Shown here in pieces: positions 1-8,031 of a stretch of DNA of 60,680 nucleotides. Under the pieces are notes generated by a model, which did no database searches, was not told the origin of the DNA, and saw nothing but the letters and a program-made list of their open reading frames with translations. The position numbers and the translations under genes were made by a program. Within the stretch, counting starts at the first letter, position 1; every line of letters starts with the position of its first letter. Origin of the DNA: Francisellaceae bacterium (lineage in GTDB: Bacteria > Pseudomonadota > Gammaproteobacteria > UBA6186 > Azoamicaceae); contig JABJGS010000067.1 in NCBI GenBank assembly GCA_018703155.1, positions 1 to 60,680 on the forward strand, in the 5' to 3' direction.

Positions 1-180
1 CGCCACCGCTGTCACTTTCGCCACCGCTGTCACTTTCGCCACCGCTGTCACTTTCGCCACCGCTGTCACTTTCGCCACCGCTGTCACTTTCGCCACCGCT
101 GTCACTTTTTCCGCCGCCGGCACTTTTTCCGCCGCCGGCACTTTTTCCGCCGCCGGCACTTTTTCCGCCGCCGGCACTTT
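1..180 (-). repeat. 18-bp in-frame tandem repeat array in the dotA C-terminal coding region
   Basis: Ten contiguous 18-bp units. Six (1-108) read cgccaccgctgtcacttt and four (109-180) read ttccgccgccggcacttt. On the coding strand they encode SDSGGE (acidic) and SAGGGK (basic) hexapeptides. Protein order is a poly-Gly stretch (nt ~195-260), then the basic block, then the acidic block running off the window. Units within each block are identical at DNA level, which suggests recent expansion. Every unit is a multiple of 3, so copy-number change would keep the frame. The array is strongly GC-rich in an AT-rich genome. Confidence 0.95.
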
Positions 181-2617
181 TTCCGCCGCTGCCACCGGTG
201 GCACCACCGGCACCGCCGCCGCCGTCGCCGCCGCCGCCGCCGCCGCCACCACCACCACCAGCAGGACCACCTTCACTAGCTCCAATGCTTCCGCCCATTT
301 CTGCTGCACCTTTGCCATAGTCACCAACAGCTTTAGTTGCAGCTCCACCAGCTTTTTGCATTTCGCCCTTACCTTTTTCAAAGGTACCCTTGGCTGCCTC
401 AACAGCACTCATATCTGTTTGTTCCCCAGAGCCACCAATCCATCGTAGAACTTTATCTGGAAGAATATGGATAAGGGAAAAGCATTTATTTAATACCGCA
501 AGAACTAAGCCCATATAAAGCATCAGAGGTAATAAAATTGAAGCAAAAAGAGCAGGGGCTATTTGCCAAATGCTATCTATAGTTGCTGCTAATCCATAGT
601 TTATATAACCAACGAATACATTGAATAGCCTGCCACCAAGAATAAATCCAAAGATCATTAACGTTGGCCGTAAGAATAATCCAGCTAAGATCATTAACCC
701 CGATTTTGCTGGTCCTAATTCATCCTGAGCTGGAGAAATTAATCCTAATGCCATTACCGGGGCAGAGACTATAGCTTCTATTACCAGAAGCAGCCATCCT
801 AGAAATGCTACTGAAAACATCATATAGGGCACCATTGGTATCCAGACTCCAAAGGTCGCACCAATTCCCCAGAGGAATACGAAAAATCCCATCATCGGCA
901 TAAATAGAGTTGTTATTATAGATATACCGGTAGCAAAACCTGGGTTAGAGCAAGCACAAATGGCTAAAACTGTAGATAAAACAATTAAAAGAAATGCTAA
1001 AACAATCCAGGTTATTTCAGCTACAAGAAGTAGTTCTTGACCAAATCTCGCCATAGAGACAAGAGGATCAGATCCTCCCGTTATCATATTAGCCCAGTTA
1101 TTAGCCATATCTCCAGCCATTTTTCGGGTAATACCATCGATTGGTCCCATGTTGGAGCCACCGCCATTTTGAGAGCGAAATCCACCATTATTATCAAATG
1201 TGTATGTATCATCACGTAGGTAGGTTTCAACTTGATCATAGTATTCATCATACATATATCTGGGTCCATTGGTAACACCATCTTTTTTTTTGCCAAGTAA
1301 ACTTTTTATGATTGGTTCGTGTGTTATTGTTGAATCAATAGATGCTACTCCATCCATAACGCTTGGTGTTGCTTGTCCTCGGGCCAAAAAGAAGTAAAAC
1401 TGTCCAGCTGAGCTCCATCCCACAGATTTACCTAACTTTGTTAACCCAGAGTTTTCAGTGCCAGCAACCTTGACAAGTGAGCTGATAGTTGAGATATATG
1501 CTGCCCTACCAGCATAAATATAGCCCTTAACCTCTGCTGGGCCTACAAATACTCCATTAGGAAAATAGATTGGATCCTTCGAACTAGGGTATGATCTTGG
1601 CATTAGGTAACCACTAGCGATACCTTCAAAAATAGGAGATACAGCAGCAACCCCATTTTTTATGGCAGCGAATTTAGTTTCTAAATTAGTTATAGCTAGT
1701 GATTTGGCCTGAGCAGCTGTTAATGCTGGACCAGATGCATGCTTTGCTGAAGTACTAACAGAAATTGGCCGTTTACCACACATATATTGCCAGTTAGGAT
1801 CAGTATCATTTTGCACTCCGATATAAACATTTCCAGTGGCCTCAACAAGATCACTATTGGAACTAGTTGTATCAATGTCATCAAGATAAAATTGTATCAG
1901 ATTGCCTTTAGTTCTAAGAAGGTTGACCTTTTGTATCTTTTTGCTGTCTGTTGGCTCCACAAAAGGTAAATGTCCAGTTGCTAATGCATGAGCACCATAC
2001 ATGCAAACAATACTTGGCCAATATCCTTTTACTATTGGATTTTTAACGCCATCATATGTCTTGCCTCCGGGGAATAAATTTTGAAGAGCTTGACTTGAGC
2101 CTGGAACTGTGCTCACTTTACCATCTGCAGCACCAGTCATTTTTGCTATTTTTACAGCTGAGCGTCCAGCAGCATTTTGTTCTAAAACAACATTCCAGAT
2201 AGTATTGGCAGCGCCAATGCTTTGGAGAATAATCCACATAACCAGGCTTTGGATCATGGAGTAGCCAGATGAAGGACTTGGTACTAGTAAAATCATACCA
2301 GTCACTGAACGAAATGGGGTCCAAATGCCTGAAAACTTTTTCCCCATAGCTGAGCCTTCTTGGGCTGTATTTACAGTAGACAAGATAGTTATATAACCAA
2401 GAATCAGGATCCCAACAGTAGAAACAATGAGATTAAATTTTTCGAACATAGCACTAAGTGCTGGTGCTGTGCCTGCACCTAAGGAAACATTACCAACTTG
2501 ACCACCAAATAATTGTGCTAAGTATCTTAAAGATTGATCACTTGGGACAACTTCAAATACCCCTGCAACAGCTGGGGAGGCAATTAAGTACAATATGATA
2601 AAGATGCCTATACGCAT
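1..2617 (-). CDS. dotA: DotA, Dot/Icm type IVB secretion inner-membrane protein (3' end cut by window edge)
   Basis: Open reading frame from ATG at 2617 (minus) to the window edge without a stop, at least 872 residues. DotA is a polytopic inner-membrane protein of the Dot/Icm apparatus. The first ~20 residues (MRIGIFIILYLIASPAVA) look like a signal peptide. A hydrophobic segment follows near residue 60, then a long polar domain (about residues 130-510). A cluster of membrane segments follows (about residues 520-760, for example nt 760-1020 and 480-700). The C-terminal tail becomes Gly-rich and then a hexapeptide tandem array, unlike the rest of this AT-rich gene. The start is preceded by AGGAA and lies 16 nt after the icmV stop. 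The icmV-dotA order with divergent icmW-icmX matches Legionella region I and supports the name. The true C-terminus is outside the window. Confidence 0.88.
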   Translation of the reverse strand, partial: MRIGIFIILYLIASPAVAGVFEVVPSDQSLRYLAQLFGGQVGNVSLGAGTAPALSAMFEKFNLIVSTVGILILGYITILSTVNTAQEGSAMGKKFSGIWTPFRSVTGMILLVPSPSSGYSMIQSLVMWIILQSIGAANTIWNVVLEQNAAGRSAVKIAKMTGAADGKVSTVPGSSQALQNLFPGGKTYDGVKNPIVKGYWPSIVCMYGAHALATGHLPFVEPTDSKKIQKVNLLRTKGNLIQFYLDDIDTTSSNSDLVEATGNVYIGVQNDTDPNWQYMCGKRPISVSTSAKHASGPALTAAQAKSLAITNLETKFAAIKNGVAAVSPIFEGIASGYLMPRSYPSSKDPIYFPNGVFVGPAEVKGYIYAGRAAYISTISSLVKVAGTENSGLTKLGKSVGWSSAGQFYFFLARGQATPSVMDGVASIDSTITHEPIIKSLLGKKKDGVTNGPRYMYDEYYDQVETYLRDDTYTFDNNGGFRSQNGGGSNMGPIDGITRKMAGDMANNWANMITGGSDPLVSMARFGQELLLVAEITWIVLAFLLIVLSTVLAICACSNPGFATGISIITTLFMPMMGFFVFLWGIGATFGVWIPMVPYMMFSVAFLGWLLLVIEAIVSAPVMALGLISPAQDELGPAKSGLMILAGLFLRPTLMIFGFILGGRLFNVFVGYINYGLAATIDSIWQIAPALFASILLPLMLYMGLVLAVLNKCFSLIHILPDKVLRWIGGSGEQTDMSAVEAAKGTFEKGKGEMQKAGGAATKAVGDYGKGAAEMGGSIGASEGGPAGGGGGGGGGGGDGGGGAGGATGGSGGKSAGGGKSAGGGKSAGGGKSAGGGKSDSGGESDSGGESDSGGESDSGGESDSGGESDSGG

Positions 2618-2633
2618 GGGTATTCCTATATAA

Positions 2634-3089
2634 TTATGAGTTTAGCCAATCTCGAAATGAGCAACCTAATTTTCTTGAACGGAGTTGAAATCTCCAAAAG
2701 TGATATCTAAATGCAAATACCAAGGAATAAAGTGATAAACTAAATACCATTATGGTAGAAAGTAAACTTTTATAAATGAAGATTTGGTAAAAAGCATAAG
2801 CTAATAATATTGTTGCCATTGTTACAAATAAATATACTAGTTTAGAGTAGTATCTATCGGTACTCTGAAGTTGTTCATCACTAATGTTTAGTCGTCTCAT
2901 TGCTTCTTCAAATTCTTCTGTTCGATTAGCTTGTTCGACAGAGAATAATTCTTTAGCGCGAGTTGTTATATATTTAGTATTTCTTTTATGATCCGAGAAA
3001 CCAAACCATTGATCGGCTCTTATATTGACAAATACGCCTAATATTTTCCCCGTACTTTTTAATACGCCCATAAACCCCTCTAGGAACAA
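2634..3089 (-). CDS. icmV: IcmV, Dot/Icm secretion system membrane protein
   Basis: 151 residues, the same length as I recall for Legionella IcmV. The N-terminal part contains a typical FVNIRADQWFGF segment. A soluble helical region (about residues 40-80) is followed by two adjacent membrane segments (about 84-105 and 109-130) and a short basic tail. IcmV is a small inner-membrane component of the type IVB apparatus required for effector export in Legionella; its exact role is unresolved. It is the first gene of a two-gene minus-strand unit with dotA (16-nt gap) and is divergent from icmW across a 140-nt region. The family call rests on residue pattern, size and synteny together. Confidence 0.85.
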   Translation of the reverse strand: MFLEGFMGVLKSTGKILGVFVNIRADQWFGFSDHKRNTKYITTRAKELFSVEQANRTEEFEEAMRRLNISDEQLQSTDRYYSKLVYLFVTMATILLAYAFYQIFIYKSLLSTIMVFSLSLYSLVFAFRYHFWRFQLRSRKLGCSFRDWLNS

Positions 3090-3229
3090 CCATTGACTTA
3101 GTACTAATATAATATGAGAATTGGGCTATTAGCAAAATTATAATCATAGGTATTGTTGACACCAACTATACTTATTTAAATAACTACCGGTGTGTACACC
3201 AGGTTTTACACTAGTAATAGGTGATAGGT
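3090..3229. promoter_or_regulatory. divergent promoter region between icmV-dotA and icmW-icmX
   Basis: AT-rich 140-nt spacer between two oppositely oriented Dot/Icm units. On the plus strand a TTGACA occurs at 3156-3161 with only weak -10 candidates (around 3177-3184). On the minus strand TTGCTA is followed after ~18 nt by TATATT near 3107-3112, a plausible sigma-70 pair. No clear regulator-binding repeat was recognised. Confidence 0.4.
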
Positions 3230-3706
3230 ATGCCAGATCTTCATTTAGACGCAATTAATGCTTTCTGGGATAGCTATGATCGAAGAACATTATATCGAGT
3301 TATCGTATCCTTAGAGCGTGCCGAGACATGGGCATTAGATCGTGAAAAAGACGTTGAGCCTGCTGTGATTAATCTTGGTAAGGCAATAGATTCTGCATCT
3401 GGATTTGATATTACTGATGAAGCATTGATTATTAGGTTGCTTGCAAACACTCACTCAGGACGAGCGATGCGTATTTTACAAGCCCTTGATATGGCAAGGC
3501 CTGGAACTGCATCACAACTATTGATGTACGCTGAAGATGCTAGTGAAGGCAAGGGAGGTAAGCCAATAGACTTGTATGCAAAATTATTTATAAGTCGTAA
3601 TCTGGTATTTGAAAGATTACAGTTATTGTCTAGGGTATTTTCACCGCAACGTATTACTTTGTTGGTTAAGTCGCTTGAAAAGTTATATGAAAAAGAAAGT
3701 TCGTGA
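3230..3706 (+). CDS. icmW: IcmW, Dot/Icm effector-adaptor protein
   Basis: 158 residues from ATG 3230. An in-frame GTG at 3221 would add MIG, but MPDL at ATG 3230 matches the start of Legionella IcmW and is preceded by AGGTGATAGGT. IcmW is a small acidic cytosolic protein that pairs with IcmS to recruit effectors to the DotL coupling complex. Recognisable features include YRVIVSLERAETWALD (about residues 19-34), SGRAMRILQALDMARPGTAS (about 83-102) and the RNLVFERLQLLSRVFSPQR segment near 126-144, which closely matches the equivalent region of Legionella IcmW. It is followed by a small exported protein and icmX, as in the Legionella icmWX unit but with an extra gene between. Confidence 0.9.
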   Translation: MPDLHLDAINAFWDSYDRRTLYRVIVSLERAETWALDREKDVEPAVINLGKAIDSASGFDITDEALIIRLLANTHSGRAMRILQALDMARPGTASQLLMYAEDASEGKGGKPIDLYAKLFISRNLVFERLQLLSRVFSPQRITLLVKSLEKLYEKESS

Positions 3707-3707
3707 A

Positions 3708-3794
3708 ATGCTAAAGGTATATCTTGAGAAGATTAAGTACTATAATGTGACAGATGTGACAGATGTGACAGATGTGAGAGTAAGTGCCTTATGA
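3708..3794 (+). CDS. possible 28-codon coupling ORF with three VTD repeats (doubtful)
   Basis: An ATG starts 1 nt after the icmW stop and opens a 28-codon frame whose TGA overlaps the ATG of the next gene (ATGA at 3791-3794). It contains a perfect 9-bp repeat (gtgacagat, three copies, 3747-3773) giving VTDVTDVTD. No ribosome-binding site separate from the icmW end is obvious. It may only carry ribosomes from icmW to the next gene (translational coupling), or be chance. Confidence 0.25.
   Translation: MLKVYLEKIKYYNVTDVTDVTDVRVSAL
3747..3773 (+). repeat. 9-bp tandem repeat, three perfect copies
   Basis: gtgacagat repeated three times, followed by a partial fourth copy (gtgaga), in the icmW to 115-residue-gene interval. 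The length is a multiple of 3, so copy changes would not alter reading frame. Confidence 0.9.
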
Positions 3795-4138
3795 AATATT
3801 TTGCAGTTTTACTTATAATAGTTCCATTAATGGCCGAGGCTGTACCTTTTGGCAATAACAGAATAAAGGCGATTCAGACAATACCTCTGCGTGAAAAAAC
3901 ATATGGTTTAGAGAAAGATTCAGAAGGAAATTATATAAAACCAGAGCCTTATGTAATGCAAGAAAAAAAGGAAATACCCAAGAGAAAGGCTTATAAGTCT
4001 GAAACTACATATAATCCAAGCTCAACTAAAGATAGTGATTGGGATTATTATAATGATTTCTATTCGACAGATTTTCCTGATGAAGGCGGGAATAATAGTG
4101 GGACTAAAGACTCAGGCAGTAATGTTTGGGGATATTAA
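3791..4138 (+). CDS. small exported protein of unknown function between icmW and icmX
   Basis: 115 residues. The N-terminus (MKYFAVLLIIVPLMAEAVP) is a clear Sec-type signal peptide with likely cleavage after AEA. The mature part is short, polar and low in complexity. It has a Lys/Glu-rich middle (about residues 55-70), a Tyr/Asp/Ser-rich segment (about 75-95) and a Gly/Asn/Ser tail ending in VWGY. No domain was recognised. It overlaps the preceding mini-ORF by ATGA and is 24 nt before icmX, so it probably belongs to the icmW-icmX transcript. The Legionella region I has icmX directly after icmW as far as I recall, so this is an extra or lineage-specific periplasmic component. A role in Dot/Icm is inferred from position only. 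Confidence 0.7.
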   Translation: MKYFAVLLIIVPLMAEAVPFGNNRIKAIQTIPLREKTYGLEKDSEGNYIKPEPYVMQEKKEIPKRKAYKSETTYNPSSTKDSDWDYYNDFYSTDFPDEGGNNSGTKDSGSNVWGY

Positions 4139-4162
4139 TTAATATTTTACGGAGATACAAGG

Positions 4163-5524
4163 ATGTTAAATACACTGGCCCGTACCTGGGTAGTAACTTT
4201 ATTCTTAATACTTTTCAGCGCTAAAGTTTTTGCAACTGATCCAACCACTACCGTTAACCATCAATGGAATGCAGATCTTAGTCCCGTTACTGATGCCTTA
4301 ACAGATAGGAATGGTGTTCTACCTACGAGTATGAGAAACGTTGAGACGTCGGTAAGTAATTTAGCCACAGATATTCAATCTGTTGATACCTCAGTAAATG
4401 CGCTAAACGAAGGAATGGATCGAATATTCCTCTTAGTTCAGTGTACAGTGCAAATGTTTAAGGATGAAATATGGGGGCTGAATTTAACGCAATTGATGGT
4501 ACAGGATAGATTGTTAATTGAGGCTGGAAAACAAGTAGAAAAAATCACTAAAGATCAATCAAACACATTTTTTGATCAAATTTATACCGCGGATGCCCTA
4601 TTGCAAGGCATAACACCGCTAACTTTTTTGCAAACAGGAGTCGCTGCGTCAGCTACGATTGCATCTTATGTTGACTCAGTTCAGTCTGTTAAGTTCAGTG
4701 ATGTAGCTAAGTTGAAAAGTGAAATTGATGATGCAAATTCAGACGGAGAAGATGACGCTGCAGCGGGCAAAAAGCAGATGCTTGATTCAATAATGGCTGC
4801 CAGTTATTTAACCAGTAGCATGTTTGCTGATTTTTACGGAAAATTTGCAGAAGTTGAACTGGGAGAAGATGATTCGATTAACCAGTCTGCTGACCAACAG
4901 TTTCAAGCAATAATAGATACTTATTTTACTCCACCAGAGGGCTGTGCTGGCTCAGCACCACAACTTGATTGCCTTAACAATCCTAATGCCCAAGGTTTAT
5001 TAGGGCAGGGGGCAAATACTCCTACTGTTGGCACTCCAGACCCAGTTCCTCCTTTAGAGGTGAAAGATTTGGATGGCTGCATGTTGAATGATTATCTTTT
5101 GAGTAGTCGCATAGAAAAAATTAAAGATAGTAGTAATAAAGACGTTAATGAGCCAATGAGCGCATACCTTCTTGAAAAGAAGAGAATGGAAATGTTGGTA
5201 GATTCTAGTCTAATAACTGAAGATTCAGGTATACATGCTATGATGCGTAGGACAAATGCTTTGTTAGGACAACTAGTTTCTAAAGTTCAAAAAACTGAAG
5301 AGTCTGCCCAAAAATCAATAGTACTGATGGGAATGATGTTCAATGCACAAAATGCATCTACGTTGGAATATCTTAAGAGCTCTCTGAAGTCAGGAGCAGT
5401 AATGGCGGAGGTAACATCACCTAATGGGGCACCACAAGAACGACCAGAAAGTGATTCAGATGAAGATACAGAAACAGAAGATACAGGTGGTACTGTCGAT
5501 CCAAATGATATACCGCTAGATTAA
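4163..5524 (+). CDS. icmX: IcmX, periplasmic/secreted Dot/Icm protein
   Basis: 453 residues, close to the ~466 of Legionella IcmX. A signal peptide covers about residues 1-25 (hydrophobic TLFLILFSAKVFA). A predicted coiled or helical region follows (about 35-90). The conserved-looking core includes LLVQCTVQMFKDE and a TADALLQGITPLTFLQTG stretch. A cysteine pair region lies around GCAGSAPQLDC (about 261-271), and the C-terminal tail is Asp/Glu/Thr-rich. IcmX is needed for Dot/Icm pore formation in Legionella and acts in the periplasm. The start ATG is preceded by GGAG/AAGG. It is the last gene of the icmW unit and is followed by a strong hairpin at 5532-5559. Confidence 0.82.
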   Translation: MLNTLARTWVVTLFLILFSAKVFATDPTTTVNHQWNADLSPVTDALTDRNGVLPTSMRNVETSVSNLATDIQSVDTSVNALNEGMDRIFLLVQCTVQMFKDEIWGLNLTQLMVQDRLLIEAGKQVEKITKDQSNTFFDQIYTADALLQGITPLTFLQTGVAASATIASYVDSVQSVKFSDVAKLKSEIDDANSDGEDDAAAGKKQMLDSIMAASYLTSSMFADFYGKFAEVELGEDDSINQSADQQFQAIIDTYFTPPEGCAGSAPQLDCLNNPNAQGLLGQGANTPTVGTPDPVPPLEVKDLDGCMLNDYLLSSRIEKIKDSSNKDVNEPMSAYLLEKKRMEMLVDSSLITEDSGIHAMMRRTNALLGQLVSKVQKTEESAQKSIVLMGMMFNAQNASTLEYLKSSLKSGAVMAEVTSPNGAPQERPESDSDEDTETEDTGGTVDPNDIPLD

Positions 5525-5531
5525 ATGATAT

Positions 5532-5559
5532 AGCGTAACCTCTTTGTTGAGGTTACGCT
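5532..5559 (+). terminator. hairpin terminator after icmX
   Basis: Perfect 11-bp inverted repeat AGCGTAACCTC / GAGGTTACGCT with a 6-nt loop (tttgtt), 7 nt after the icmX stop. The run of T after the stem is poor, so it may act partly as an mRNA 3'-end stabiliser. Confidence 0.6.
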
Positions 5560-5575
5560 TCCATGTGGTTGATAT

Positions 5576-7000
5576 ATGTATATTTTCACTTATCCAATAT
5601 ACTGGTTTTATAACCCAATATACTCAAAAATTACAGTTGCGATAGTTTTTGCATTTTTGTTTTATAGCTTTTTTAATATAGAGACTATTCTTCCATTATC
5701 TTTTATAACACTAATTGTAATTCTACTACTATCTGTTTTTTCTTGTTCGATAAAAGATAGCTCTCAAAAGGATAGTTTATTTGAGCCTGATAAATTAAGA
5801 GGTATTGGGAAAATTATTATATGGCAGATCATAATATCTGTAATTACTTTTTTTATATTAAACATAATAATAAAAATGCAAACTTTGTATTTAAGTACTA
5901 ATTTTCAAATAGACATTAGTGCTTACGCAGATAAAAGAATTATAGTTTATGCCGTTATATATCCGTGGATACTGTGTGTTTTTTTTGCAGCAAATATACT
6001 ATTTATCTTGAAAGTAAAGCGGGAACCATTTTTGGTGAAGATCATTTTTGATACTCCTAAACGTCACCCAGCGCTATTTTTACATAATGCTTTTTGTGGT
6101 ATGACATATTTATATTCATCGAACAGCCTAATATTTATTATAGGGATATTTACTATCATCCTATCTGAGTTGTGCTTGGAGAACATTGGTTTGTCTCTAT
6201 TTAGATCGCCAATAATTTCAACTATGGTGGTCGTGTTAGTAATAGGTGCAAATATTATTGTAAATATTGTCAGAGCGAAAATATTTATGCTTCGACGGCA
6301 GAAGTTTGTCACACAAATATTACTAATGATGTTAATTAATATATTGTTAATAGTTACGTTATTTTATATTAGTGCGCGTATAGGGATATATGAAATCTAT
6401 GCAGGACTAAAATATGAATCTAAATTTGCAGAGATTCTAATTCATAATAGAAGCGCCTGTACAATAGCATTACTTTTGGTTGTTAGTCAGTGGTTCGTGC
6501 AAGGATTTTCTAGTTATATTGTTAAAATGATAAAAGGGGTAAGTATAGCTAAAATGTACAGTGTAACCTTGGTTTTCCCTGTGTCGTTAAGTATTATTCT
6601 ATATTATATTGATTTATCTTCGCTTATCTCGGTAACGCAGCAACAGTTGGATAATAAAGTAATATTATCGGTTACAGTGGTATCCTCATTGCTTGTCTAT
6701 TTATACCAATACAAAGGGGTTCGCGATACACTTTCCTTCTATGCTTACGGATTAACTGATAAAATAACTCAGCGCAAGAATTTACTTGATTACTATAAAT
6801 TTTTATTTCCTCTTACCAGTGCTTTCCTCGGGGTGATCATTCTTAATGGGTGGTATGGGATACTATTTTCCTGGGGAGCTACTTATATTAGTGCTTTGTT
6901 TGCATATTGGTTTTATATCGCTTATGGTGCAGTTAATTTATATGCATGGAAAAAAAATAACTTTAATGAGACAGGCACCACTAGATTAAATACTAAATAA
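5576..7000 (+). CDS. 12-segment inner-membrane protein, distant BCCT-transporter-like
   Basis: 474 residues with about 12 hydrophobic segments spread along the whole length (for example ~19-36, 39-60, 75-97, 122-144, 181-200, 213-232, 242-263, 293-312, 328-346, 359-375, 405-426, 432-455). The stretch QWFVQGFSSYIVKMIKGVSI (about residues 305-324) followed by a Val-Pro-containing helix resembles the BCCT (betaine/carnitine/choline) hallmark region, where an aromatic-rich helix leads into ARISRGR-type residues. However, the BCCT tryptophan box is not clear. Twelve segments fit that family. The substrate cannot be predicted. The ATG at 5576 has only a weak ribosome-binding site. It is separated from icmX by a terminator, so it is probably its own unit. 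Confidence 0.7.
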   Translation: MYIFTYPIYWFYNPIYSKITVAIVFAFLFYSFFNIETILPLSFITLIVILLLSVFSCSIKDSSQKDSLFEPDKLRGIGKIIIWQIIISVITFFILNIIIKMQTLYLSTNFQIDISAYADKRIIVYAVIYPWILCVFFAANILFILKVKREPFLVKIIFDTPKRHPALFLHNAFCGMTYLYSSNSLIFIIGIFTIILSELCLENIGLSLFRSPIISTMVVVLVIGANIIVNIVRAKIFMLRRQKFVTQILLMMLINILLIVTLFYISARIGIYEIYAGLKYESKFAEILIHNRSACTIALLLVVSQWFVQGFSSYIVKMIKGVSIAKMYSVTLVFPVSLSIILYYIDLSSLISVTQQQLDNKVILSVTVVSSLLVYLYQYKGVRDTLSFYAYGLTDKITQRKNLLDYYKFLFPLTSAFLGVIILNGWYGILFSWGATYISALFAYWFYIAYGAVNLYAWKKNNFNETGTTRLNTK

Positions 7001-7102
7001 TATGGTTTAATATATAATAATATTAATTTTGTCACTTGATAATATAATAAGCACTTATAAGTCATATTCCTGTTAGTTTAACAGTAACTTCAGGAAATAC
7101 CC

Positions 7103-7161
7103 TTTATAAAAATTAATAATTAACAGCTTCATAAAAAATAATATTTATAAAAATTAATAAT
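7103..7161 (+). repeat. 18-bp direct repeat upstream of the 7190 gene
   Basis: tttataaaaattaataat occurs perfectly at 7103-7120 and 7144-7161, a 41-bp period, in a very AT-rich 190-nt spacer. The second copy ends 28 nt before the downstream ATG. It could be a regulator site pair or a small duplication. Confidence 0.8.
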
Positions 7162-7189
7162 GAATAACTCTATAAGGATGAACTGAAGA

Positions 7190-7975
7190 ATGGCATTTGA
7201 AAAATTTAAAATTTTACATATTAATTTGAACGGTACTGCTACAGGTAGTTTACTAGAGGATCTAAAAGGATGTTTAGAACATCCGTTTATAGCAGAGACT
7301 TGTTCTAGACAAATATATATGTTTGAGAAGGCTGCGAAAGGTCTACCAAAATTAATAGAAAATAATATGTCATCTTTTCATAAATGTGAGGTTATTTCAG
7401 GAGAAAGTGCATATTTATTTGCACTTATGTGGTTAGCTGGGTACAAAAGCAAGAAATATAATCATAATGATCGTTTTGTTCTTGGTAAAGCAAGAAAAGC
7501 TTATAAGGATATTGAAGACAGTGACATTCCTGTATACGATCAGCATAGATATAATATGAATTCGTTATTTAGAGATGCAAGTGAATTAAGGAGGAGGATC
7601 CAAGATAATGAGTTTAGAACACCTCACAATGACCTTGTCATTGGGAGTAGAGAGTTGTTTGAAAAGGTATGTCAAGGGATAACTCGTGCCAGGATCAGTG
7701 GGGAAACAGTAATTAATTATGATTTAATAGTTAGCTTGTCAGGAGGAGTTGAGATTACTGATAAGGAGTATGAAGCAACAGTTTTATTAAGAAGATTTGA
7801 AAGAATGGGAAAAAAAATATCAACATTACAAAAAATTTCAGCAACTGATGAAGGACTTGATTTTGCTCGACTAGGCACTTTTAATAAAGCATATGAGTTA
7901 TGTGTAGAGCGCCATATGCTAAAAGAAAAAGTTGATGATACTGCAGAGCATATCAGACCAAAAATCTCTCCTTAA
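7190..7975 (+). CDS. unknown soluble protein
   Basis: 261 residues with no signal peptide or membrane segment. The ATG is well placed behind AGGATG. The composition is Lys/Arg-rich and the sequence appears mostly helical, with a possible beta start (FEKFKILHINLNG). The middle (about residues 60-160) contains ESAYLFALMWLAGYKSKKY and a charged RDASELRRRIQDNEFRTPHND region. No catalytic motif or known domain was recognised. It stands alone on the plus strand, between the membrane protein and the convergent minus-strand genes, about 1.7 kb from icmX. A Dot/Icm substrate is conceivable from location and lack of homology, but no translocation signal such as a Glu-rich C-terminus is visible. Confidence 0.65.
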   Translation: MAFEKFKILHINLNGTATGSLLEDLKGCLEHPFIAETCSRQIYMFEKAAKGLPKLIENNMSSFHKCEVISGESAYLFALMWLAGYKSKKYNHNDRFVLGKARKAYKDIEDSDIPVYDQHRYNMNSLFRDASELRRRIQDNEFRTPHNDLVIGSRELFEKVCQGITRARISGETVINYDLIVSLSGGVEITDKEYEATVLLRRFERMGKKISTLQKISATDEGLDFARLGTFNKAYELCVERHMLKEKVDDTAEHIRPKISP

Positions 7976-8031
7976 GAGTGACTGCTAATTGCTATATTAT
8001 CATTTTGAATTACTTGAAAATCTGGTAGATA

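Noticed and set aside
1-180. CRISPR-like or satellite repeat at the window start
   Set aside because: Units are contiguous without spacers and lie in frame inside dotA, so they are a coding tandem repeat.
3609-3706. Frame extending the 28-codon mini-ORF upstream into icmW
   Set aside because: It runs inside icmW in another frame with no ribosome-binding site; only the part from ATG 3708 is considered, and that weakly.
7005-7040. PmrA-box-like TTAATATT motifs
   Set aside because: Only one good half-site on the minus strand, second half poor, and no minus-strand gene follows at a suitable distance; the sequence is AT-rich enough for chance.
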